Shown one piece after another: positions 1-5,345 of a DNA stretch of 7,883 nt. The notes under the pieces are model-generated. The model did no database searches. It saw only the letters and a program-made list of their open reading frames with translations, and was not told where the DNA came from. The stretch's first letter is position 1. Every line of letters begins with the position of its first letter. The DNA lies in the NCBI GenBank assembly GCA_017629415.1, contig JAGBXG010000192.1, positions 1-7,883 on the forward strand. Reading direction: 5' to 3'. Made by a program: the position numbers and the translations under genes. Origin of the DNA: Pseudomonadota bacterium. Its GTDB lineage: Bacteria > Myxococcota > Bradymonadia > UBA4248.

Positions 1-1
1 A

Positions 2-1351
2 GATGACAATGAGGACAGTGAAAGCACATCCGGCTACGATATCCATGTCATCAATTATCCGATTGCGGGTTTGTCTGAACTGCTCAATACCCTGCAAGCT
101 CATAATATTGACCCCCATGTGGTATTGCCGGCCAACGATGCCATGCCTTATGCCTTAAAAGGTATCTTGGATTTGCCGGAATGCGGTTGGGCCATTTTAG
201 ATATTGGTTGTGATAAATCGCTGCTCACGATTGGTATCGGTAATAAAATTTTCCAAACTCGCGCTTTCAAACTTGGCAGTTCTGCTGTCGATCAGGCCTT
301 GATGGAAGCCTTTGAACTGGATGAAAAAGATGCCTGTTATTTGAAAGAAACGAGCGGTTTTATCAGTATTCCAGGCATGGAATATCAGACATTTGCCCAG
401 CTGTATTCACGGCGGAGCCTCAATGCGCCTCAAGAAATTGAATTTCATACGCCTGAATGGATTGGACAAAATGGACAAAAATGGCCTGTTGATCCTGCCG
501 TTTTAGCTCAAGCCTGTGCCCGTGGTACGGAAATTTTAGCCACTGCCGTGCGCCAGACTTTAGCCAGTTTTGCAGCTAAAAATCCGTCCATGACATCATT
601 TCAATTCTACCTCAGCGGCGGCGGTTCCAAACTTGCCGGCATGACAGAGTGGTTTTCTCGCTATTTGGATGTTCCCAGCTCGGATCAACTGCCATTGCGT
701 AACTCAGTACTTAAAACTGACCCGCATTTTTCTCTTGAAGCCGCATCTGTGGCCGTTGCCGCAGAAATCAATATCGAAACGACTTGCACCCTCAATCTCA
801 GACGCGGTCCTCTGGCGCATAAAGGCAGTCTCGCGTATCTCAAAGATAACAAATGGCTTATCGCCAGCCTCGTTATCGGTGTGATTATCGCCCTCGTCTT
901 TATGATCAATACACATACCCAAAAAGTAGAATCCGAACACGCAAAACTTAAATCTGCACTTTCAGAAGCCACCGAAAGTGTGTTTGGCAAAAAATTGCTG
1001 AAATATAATCAAATCGAAAGTGAAATCGCTGCCAGTGAAGGGTTTTCATTCATCCCGGAACGCACAGCATTTACGCATTTTGCATGGATATCCAGCCAGG
1101 TAAATGACAACCTTTCAGATGTTGAAATGGATTTAAACTCTCTGGATATCGACACACAACGCAAAATTGTCACCATTCGAGGAGAAGTGGCCGGCGACGA
1201 TGGCTTGCCACGCTTTATGCAGCTCCTCGAACAATATGAATGCTTCCCAAACGAAATTCCAGAACCTAAAACGAGTAAAGTGAAAGAAAGAACGGCCTTT
1301 ACCCTGCGCGTCGATGCTAACCAGTGCAAGATGGGAGGTGACAGTGAGTAA
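2..1351 (+). CDS. gspL: Type II secretion system protein GspL, PilM-like (5' end outside window)
   Basis: GspL is the inner-membrane component of the type II secretion system that couples the cytoplasmic ATPase GspE to GspM and the pseudopilus platform. The frame is open from base 2, so the gene starts before the window; the TTG at 71 is internal and not a good start. About 449 residues are visible. Counted from the TTG codon, residues 41-54 (AILDIGCDKSLLTI) and 179-191 (FYLSGGGSKLAGM) resemble the nucleotide-binding motifs of the PilM/actin-like ATPase fold. The linker NLRRGPLAHKG (242-252) is typical of GspL just before the membrane. One membrane helix follows (about 262-280, bases 854-910), then a short coiled coil and a periplasmic ferredoxin-like domain of about 130 residues. 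The gene overlaps gspM by 8 bases. Assignment is from motifs, architecture and gene order; a PilM/PilN-type pilus protein is the alternative but fits less well with GspM and GspN next door. Confidence 0.88.
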   Translation, partial: DDNEDSESTSGYDIHVINYPIAGLSELLNTLQAHNIDPHVVLPANDAMPYALKGILDLPECGWAILDIGCDKSLLTIGIGNKIFQTRAFKLGSSAVDQALMEAFELDEKDACYLKETSGFISIPGMEYQTFAQLYSRRSLNAPQEIEFHTPEWIGQNGQKWPVDPAVLAQACARGTEILATAVRQTLASFAAKNPSMTSFQFYLSGGGSKLAGMTEWFSRYLDVPSSDQLPLRNSVLKTDPHFSLEAASVAVAAEINIETTCTLNLRRGPLAHKGSLAYLKDNKWLIASLVIGVIIALVFMINTHTQKVESEHAKLKSALSEATESVFGKKLLKYNQIESEIAASEGFSFIPERTAFTHFAWISSQVNDNLSDVEMDLNSLDIDTQRKIVTIRGEVAGDDGLPRFMQLLEQYECFPNEIPEPKTSKVKERTAFTLRVDANQCKMGGDSE

Positions 1352-1973
1352 CCCTGCATTCCTCGATAAAATTCAAGGAAAAATACAAAAACCTGAAGCC
1401 ATCACAAACTTGCAGAATAAAATTTCTGAAAAATGGAATGGCCTCCAGCCCCGTGAACGCATCATGCTCGTCGGCATGGTCATCGCCCTGACCTTGATGG
1501 GGGGATATATTCCCGTATCAATGGCCTACAACAAACTCGAACAACAACAGGCAGAAATTAACGAGTTCAGAAAATCTCTCGAATATCTTGCCGATAATCA
1601 AAGCATGTATCAGCAAAATATGGCTAAAAAAGAAGCCATGAGAAAAAAACTGATCAATGCTGACTCCAAAATTGCAAGCAAATTGACAAGCATGGCTTCG
1701 TCAATCGGATTCGATGTGACCGTAACCCCGAAAGATCCACATAAAACATCTGACGATTCCGGCGCCGAAGAACAAGAAATTGAAGTCACACTCAAAAATG
1801 TGGAATACGCCAAATTCCTCGAATATCTCGTCCAGATTCATAAACTGGAAACGCCCATTTTTATGCGGCATATCAACATGAATCGTACCAGCAACTTGAG
1901 CAATTCCGACACAAAGATGACGGTCTCTATTACGCTTATTTCTTATCGACTCAAGGAACAGAATGAAACGTAA
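1344..1973 (+). CDS. gspM: Type II secretion system protein GspM
   Basis: GspM is the bitopic inner-membrane partner of GspL in the type II secretion platform. The GTG at 1344 is chosen as start because a strong Shine-Dalgarno GGAGG (1334-1338) lies 5 bases upstream; the ATG at 1314 would add ten residues and has no such site. The 209-residue product has a short cytoplasmic N-terminus ending in the family-like segment WNGLQPRERIMLVG (31-44), one membrane helix (about 40-60), a coiled coil (about 62-117) and a C-terminal periplasmic ferredoxin-like domain (about 118-203) interrupted by an acidic loop (DSGAEEQE). Size and layout are as expected for GspM. It overlaps gspL by 8 bases and gspN by 11, so the three genes are likely translationally coupled. 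Confidence 0.87.
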   Translation: MSNPAFLDKIQGKIQKPEAITNLQNKISEKWNGLQPRERIMLVGMVIALTLMGGYIPVSMAYNKLEQQQAEINEFRKSLEYLADNQSMYQQNMAKKEAMRKKLINADSKIASKLTSMASSIGFDVTVTPKDPHKTSDDSGAEEQEIEVTLKNVEYAKFLEYLVQIHKLETPIFMRHINMNRTSNLSNSDTKMTVSITLISYRLKEQNET

Positions 1974-3657
1974 AATTCTTACTATACTCGGCCTGTTCGT
2001 TCTCTTTGATCTCGTCTTGGTCGGTGCCGTCTTCTTTATGCTGCCCACCAATGAAATTGCACGACTTGCTGAAAAAAATATCGAAAAAGCTCTCAAGCAA
2101 GAACAAACCGTCAAAATTGAAGACCTCTCTATCAGCCCTTTGATGACGGCAACCATCGAAAAATTCAGTCTAAGCCCCCGAAATGCAGCTCCCATTGACG
2201 AAAGTCTCGCCATGGAAGGCGGTACCTTCAGCGGCTTCTATTGCGCACCATACGTGGAACCACAGCCCGTTGTCATCGACGAAATTTTTGTCAACCCCGA
2301 TGCCTTTGCCTCATTAAGCAAAAAATATGGCGGATCCTTTGAGTTGAAAATTCAACAAGGTAAAGTCACCGGCGATGTCAAAACTAAAGGCAGTGTCATT
2401 GAAGTCAAAGCAAACGGCGAAACCATCTCACTCAACGACTTTGCACTGTTCTCCAATCTCAGTGGCATGCAGATTTATGGCGAACTCGGATTCACACTGA
2501 GAGCCATCTTAAATGCCGGACTTAATCCAAAAGACAAAACGGCTGAAACCACCGAAGAAGAAGAAAAGACAAAAACAGAAGAAGACACCGCAGAATCCGC
2601 AGATAATGCCACCGAAAAAGGCAAAAGATCCGGAAGAAAAAATCGCCCAAATCGCCCAAATCGAAAATCACACCAAACAGATAAATCTGAAAGTCTGCTC
2701 GCTGAAGCCCATGTCAATCTGAATACTTCCATGACGGCAATATGCCCGAAACGACTGAAACTTGGCGGCATTCCCCTCGATTTGCCCTTCACCGTATTCG
2801 GCAATATCGAAGCAGAACTCGAAGTCAAAGACAACAAACTCATCATTCATAAACTGACATCTGACGGACCAGATATCAAACTTGATATCACCGGTGATGT
2901 CATGCTCAAATCAAAAACAAACGCCAGCCCCAGACTCAATATCCATGCCGTTATCTTGCCCAGCGAAACCTGGGTGACGGAAAATGATATGAAAGTCATC
3001 TATCAAATGTGCGAAAAACATCCCGATGGTTCGATCGAACTCGATCTCAAAGGTTCTGTCAAACGCCTGAAACATGAATGCGGCACTCCCATCCCGGAAC
3101 CCGTAACCGAAAAACCTCAAAAAGACGAAAAATCGAACGATAAATCGGATAACACTAAAGACGATAAATCCAACAAAGCGAAAGACGATAAATCCAATAA
3201 AACCAAAGACGATAAATCCAACAAAGCGAAAGAAACAAAATCAGATAATACCCCATCTGAAACAGAAAGAGCTAAACCCACAAACGGCCGAAACAGACCG
3301 GAAAGAAGACTAGAAAACAACTCCGATGAACAAGCCGTAAACCGAGCTGAATCCCCCTCCGGAAGACCGGCGCGCATGATGGGAAACCGGAGCAATGAAA
3401 TGCGCAGTGAAGGGGGAATGCGCGGCGAAGGCGGAATGCGCGGCGAAGGCGGAATGCGCGGTCCCGGACGCGACCGTAATTCACAACGCCCGAGAACCAA
3501 TATGCAAATGCCTTCAGACTTCAGAACACGTAATGTGCGTGTCAATCAAGATATGGAAAATATCCAAAATTCTGTTGAAGCGGATATCAGACGTCATGGC
3601 CGCGGCCGTGAACGTATGCCAAGCAGAAATTTTGATGTTGTGAACAATGAAGAATAA
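1963..3657 (+). CDS. gspN: Type II secretion system protein GspN, long form with low-complexity repeats
   Basis: GspN is an accessory type II secretion protein of unclear role, anchored in the inner membrane with a beta-rich periplasmic domain. The ATG at 1963 overlaps the gspM end and has AGGA at 1954-1957. Residues 5-27 form a membrane anchor. Two beta-rich blocks match the family pattern: about 28-188, with NGETISLNDFALFSNLSGM at 151-169, and about 245-370, with the segment from LGGIPLDLPFTVFG to DIKLDITGDVML at 267-315. They are separated by a charged insert (about 189-243), first acidic (EEEEKTKTEED), then basic with an NRPNRPNR repeat. After residue 380 comes a tail of about 185 residues with three perfect or near-perfect KDDKSNKA units (399-422) and MRGEGG units (480-503), then Arg-rich sequence. 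Four cysteines (94, 261, 350, 373) might pair in the periplasm. GspN proteins are usually much shorter, as I recall about 250-330 residues. Family call good; role of insert and tail unknown. Confidence 0.85.
   Translation: MKRKILTILGLFVLFDLVLVGAVFFMLPTNEIARLAEKNIEKALKQEQTVKIEDLSISPLMTATIEKFSLSPRNAAPIDESLAMEGGTFSGFYCAPYVEPQPVVIDEIFVNPDAFASLSKKYGGSFELKIQQGKVTGDVKTKGSVIEVKANGETISLNDFALFSNLSGMQIYGELGFTLRAILNAGLNPKDKTAETTEEEEKTKTEEDTAESADNATEKGKRSGRKNRPNRPNRKSHQTDKSESLLAEAHVNLNTSMTAICPKRLKLGGIPLDLPFTVFGNIEAELEVKDNKLIIHKLTSDGPDIKLDITGDVMLKSKTNASPRLNIHAVILPSETWVTENDMKVIYQMCEKHPDGSIELDLKGSVKRLKHECGTPIPEPVTEKPQKDEKSNDKSDNTKDDKSNKAKDDKSNKTKDDKSNKAKETKSDNTPSETERAKPTNGRNRPERRLENNSDEQAVNRAESPSGRPARMMGNRSNEMRSEGGMRGEGGMRGEGGMRGPGRDRNSQRPRTNMQMPSDFRTRNVRVNQDMENIQNSVEADIRRHGRGRERMPSRNFDVVNNEE
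3157..3228 (+). repeat. Three tandem 24-bp repeats inside gspN
   Basis: Units at 3157-3180, 3181-3204 and 3205-3228 each encode KDDKSNKA or KDDKSNKT. The units differ at only a few bases, and a degenerate copy (KDEKSNDKSDNT) lies just upstream at 3121-3156. The near identity at DNA level suggests recent expansion by slippage or recombination, so copy number may vary between strains. The repeat keeps the reading frame. Confidence 0.9.
3400..3471 (+). repeat. Tandem 18-bp repeats (MRGEGG) inside gspN
   Basis: Four 18-base units start at 3400, 3418, 3436 and 3454, each beginning ATGCGC. The second and third are identical; the first is slightly diverged (MRSEGG) and the fourth decays to MRGPGR. 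They encode an Arg/Gly/Glu stretch in the periplasmic tail of GspN and preserve frame. Confidence 0.9.
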
Positions 3658-3668
3658 GGAGATTGAAA

Positions 3669-4196
3669 ATGAGTGAAAAACAAGTGATTCATGGCATTCT
3701 TAACCGTAAAAGTATCCGTCAGTTCAGCGGTGAAGCCGTCAGCCGCGAAGATCTCGATACCATCCTGCGTGCAGGTATGGCTGCTCCCTCAGCCATGAAT
3801 TATCAGCCCTGGATGTTCCTCGTCATCGATAACCGTGAACTGATGGACAAAATCGCCGAAGTTCATCCCTATGCCAAAATGCTCAAAACTGCAGGTGCTG
3901 CCATCATCGTTTGCGCCGATAAAGAACGTTTCATCAAACCGCCTATGACCGATTTCTGGGTTCAGGATTGCTCCGCTGTCACGCAAAATATTCTGCTGGC
4001 CGTGGAAGACCTCGGACTGGGCGCAGTCTGGTGCGGTGTTTATGCCAATCCTGCCCTTGCCGATCAGTTCAAATCCTACCTCGATTTGCCCGAAAATATC
4101 ATTCCCTTCAGCTTGATTCCTATCGGACATCCCGTTGGCGAACACCACGCCAGAGACAAATACGATGCTTCCAGAATTCACTGGAATCAATGGTAA
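3669..4196 (+). CDS. Nitroreductase-family FMN-dependent oxidoreductase
   Basis: Small cytoplasmic flavoprotein of the nitroreductase superfamily, which uses FMN and NAD(P)H to reduce nitro compounds, quinones, flavins or related substrates; the substrate cannot be read from sequence. The ATG at 3669 has the Shine-Dalgarno AAGGAGA (3656-3662), giving 175 residues, a usual length for the short members. Family motifs: RKSIRQF (13-19) that binds the FMN phosphate, APSAMNYQPW (39-48), the helix and strand from VQDCSAVTQNILLA to GLGAVWCGV (98-124), and IPIGHP (150-155). The gene starts 11 bases after gspN, overlapping its stop with the ribosome-binding site, so it is probably cotranscribed with the secretion genes. 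A functional link to secretion is not evident. A terminator-like hairpin lies 41 bases downstream. Confidence 0.93.
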   Translation: MSEKQVIHGILNRKSIRQFSGEAVSREDLDTILRAGMAAPSAMNYQPWMFLVIDNRELMDKIAEVHPYAKMLKTAGAAIIVCADKERFIKPPMTDFWVQDCSAVTQNILLAVEDLGLGAVWCGVYANPALADQFKSYLDLPENIIPFSLIPIGHPVGEHHARDKYDASRIHWNQW

Positions 4197-4206
4197 TCTG
4201 AGCTTT

Positions 4207-4231
4207 CGCTATTGGCCTGCGGCCAATACGC
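4207..4231 (+). repeat. Hairpin H1 of a small dispersed hairpin family
   Basis: Inner arms TATTGGCC (4210-4217) and GGCCAATA (4221-4228) pair perfectly around the loop TGC. Outside them GC (4208-4209) pairs with GC (4230-4231), leaving C4229 bulged. No T tract follows. The bulge and the TAT/ATA arms recur in hairpins 4238-4267 and 5276-5303. Confidence 0.7.
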
Positions 4232-4237
4232 TTCAGC

Positions 4238-4271
4238 AAGCGGCTATGGCTTCGCCATACGCCGCTTTTTT
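4238..4271 (+). terminator. Intrinsic terminator after the gspLMN-nitroreductase run (hairpin H2)
   Basis: AAGCGGC (4238-4244) pairs with GCCGCTT (4261-4267), and TATGGC (4245-4250) with GCCATA (4254-4259), around a TTC loop with C4260 bulged. Six T's (4266-4271) follow directly. This has the form of a rho-independent terminator for the upstream operon. Its stem has the same design as H1 and as the minus-strand hairpin at 5276-5303. Confidence 0.8.
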
Positions 4272-4275
4272 GGCA

Positions 4276-4304
4276 TTGGTTTCCATATAACACGTGTTTA
4301 TCTT
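4276..4304 (+). promoter_or_regulatory. Possible promoter with a palindrome in its spacer
   Basis: TTGGTT (4276-4281) and TATCTT (4299-4304) are 17 bases apart and could serve as weak -35 and -10 boxes for the gene at 4348. The spacer carries the perfect 10-base palindrome AACACGTGTT (4289-4298), which could be an operator. The terminator just upstream means the next gene needs its own promoter. The box matches are poor, so this is tentative. Confidence 0.25.
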
Positions 4305-4347
4305 CAAATACTGAGTGCAAAGTCTGCCCACATCGAGGAGAATTTCC

Positions 4348-5124
4348 ATGCATGCCCAAAAACAAAATTCAAATTGGAATCCCGACATTGGCTACCAAAG
4401 TTATGGGCAAGAAACCCCAAACATGGGACATCCTGCATCTGAACGTGCCGCACTTGAACTCGAACGTGAAATGCTGATTCAGGAATACCGCTGTGACCGA
4501 GATGCCATCCTCTCAGCCATCAAAGATGCACTCAAAAACAGGCGATACTCTGAAGCACAAGAGTTTGTTTATAAATACCGTGCCGCCGCCAAAACTGACG
4601 AAGACTTCTGCGTGCTGGCACGAATGACTGCCCAAGGACTTGAAAAATATCAGGCCATCTCAAAACTTGTCACTGCCCTCGAAGCCACCCCAGACGACGA
4701 TTACCGCATGCGCTTAGGGCTGTGCGACCGCATCTTAAAAATACAGCCCGATAACGCCGAATACCAAAAAGAATATAAACGATGCCAAAAAGCTTTGGGA
4801 CTCAATGAACAGCAATCTTCGGCACTTGTCACCACAGATAAACCCCTCAAAACACAGGCACAGTCCATCACAGGCAAATTTGCCGCCTTTTTCTATATTT
4901 GGGCCGTCTTAATCAATGCCAGTGTCGGCATCCCATTCGCTGCACTCGCAGATACTACCACGGCCCAAGTCTCCATTGCCCTCGGCATGCTCCTGCTGAC
5001 AGTCGTTCAGGGCTTCCTCTTGTGGCCAAGCTCTAAGAAACACGCTTATTCCGTCACGTCATTTTTCCTTCGCATTGCCGTTTCCTTCGTTCTTTTCACC
5101 ATTTTTATATCACTAGCTGTCTAA
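4348..5124 (+). CDS. Unknown protein: helical (TPR-like) N-domain plus three membrane helices
   Basis: I do not recognise this 258-residue protein. The ATG at 4348 is chosen because GAGGAG (4335-4340) lies 7 bases upstream; a GTG at 4315 in the same frame lacks such a site. Residues 1-30 are polar and Gln/Asn-rich. Residues about 31-150 are strongly helical and charged, and segments such as ALKNRRYSEAQEFVYKYRAA (61-80) and CDRILKIQPDNAEYQKEY (126-143) look like tetratricopeptide-type helix pairs. Three hydrophobic helices follow at about 178-200, 205-226 and 236-257, with the chain ending right after the last. There is no signal peptide, so the helical domain is probably cytoplasmic and held at the inner membrane. 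The gene stands alone between a terminator and a convergent gene. A scaffold or regulatory membrane protein is possible but this is only inference. Confidence 0.8.
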   Translation: MHAQKQNSNWNPDIGYQSYGQETPNMGHPASERAALELEREMLIQEYRCDRDAILSAIKDALKNRRYSEAQEFVYKYRAAAKTDEDFCVLARMTAQGLEKYQAISKLVTALEATPDDDYRMRLGLCDRILKIQPDNAEYQKEYKRCQKALGLNEQQSSALVTTDKPLKTQAQSITGKFAAFFYIWAVLINASVGIPFAALADTTTAQVSIALGMLLLTVVQGFLLWPSSKKHAYSVTSFFLRIAVSFVLFTIFISLAV

Positions 5125-5190
5125 ACATGAGTCATCATCCATTCATGTCACAAAACCGTTAAATCTCATACGATGCCAAGAGAATAAGCC

Positions 5191-5224
5191 TTTTGACAAT
5201 GTTTGGGGCAAAGCCCCATCAAAA
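5191..5224. repeat. Hairpin S1 in the convergent gap
   Basis: TGGGGC (5204-5209) pairs with GCCCCA (5213-5218) around AAA. An outer stem TTTTGA (5191-5196) with TCAAAA (5219-5224) encloses it, with a one-sided loop of seven bases. It could act as part of a bidirectional terminator, since A-rich and T-rich arms flank the GC core. Confidence 0.65.
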
Positions 5225-5232
5225 CTTTGTGT

Positions 5233-5323
5233 TACCCAAGGGGCGTTACGGGGCGAAAGCCCCGTATCGGGGGTAGGCGCGTATTTGCGCAGCAAATAGC
5301 GCCGCAGGGGGCTTGCCCCCTGC
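5233..5323. repeat. Array of three abutting hairpins (S2, S3, S4)
   Basis: S2: outer stem TACCC (5233-5237) with GGGTA (5271-5275) encloses TACGGGGC (5247-5254) paired with GCCCCGTA (5259-5266) around a GAAA tetraloop. S3: GGCGC (5276-5280) with GCGCC (5299-5303) and TATTTGC (5282-5288) with GCAAATA (5292-5298), loop GCA, G5281 bulged. S4: GCAGGGGG (5304-5311) with CCCCCTGC (5316-5323), loop CTTG. The three units touch with no bases between them. The GC content stands out from the AT-leaning genes around it. Could be a composite mobile repeat, a structured RNA, or a strong transcription and translation barrier between converging genes. Confidence 0.75.
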
Positions 5324-5345
5324 CATCAAAATCATTCAAATAATC

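Larger units (their letters stand above)
5125..5345. other. Convergent intergenic region rich in hairpins
   Basis: This 221-base gap lies between the stops of two converging genes. It starts with a weak inverted repeat, ACATGA (5125-5130) and TCATGT (5143-5148), then becomes GC-rich and is filled from 5191 to 5323 by four hairpin units. No convincing open reading frame is seen. It presumably also ends transcription from both sides, although no stem is followed by a clear T tract on either strand. Confidence 0.8.

Noticed and set aside
71..73. TTG at 71 as the true start of the first gene
   Set aside because: The frame is open to base 2, the codons before 71 fit the GspL sequence, and no ribosome-binding site precedes it. 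The gene begins outside the window.
1314..1343. ATG at 1314 as the start of gspM
   Set aside because: No Shine-Dalgarno precedes it, whereas GTG at 1344 has GGAGG at ideal spacing; the ten extra residues would come from the gspL end read out of frame.
3157..3471. Regular repeats considered as a CRISPR array
   Set aside because: The units are directly adjacent with no unique spacers, and they are in-frame protein repeats of GspN.
3117..3545. Minus-strand frame with Pro/Ser/Arg repeats opposite gspN
   Set aside because: The repeats are the reverse reading of the gspN tandem repeats; no start signal or domain supports it.
5191..5323. Hairpin array as an insertion sequence end or integron attC site
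   Set aside because: No transposase or integrase gene, no terminal repeats with target duplication, and no attC-type R and L boxes were seen.
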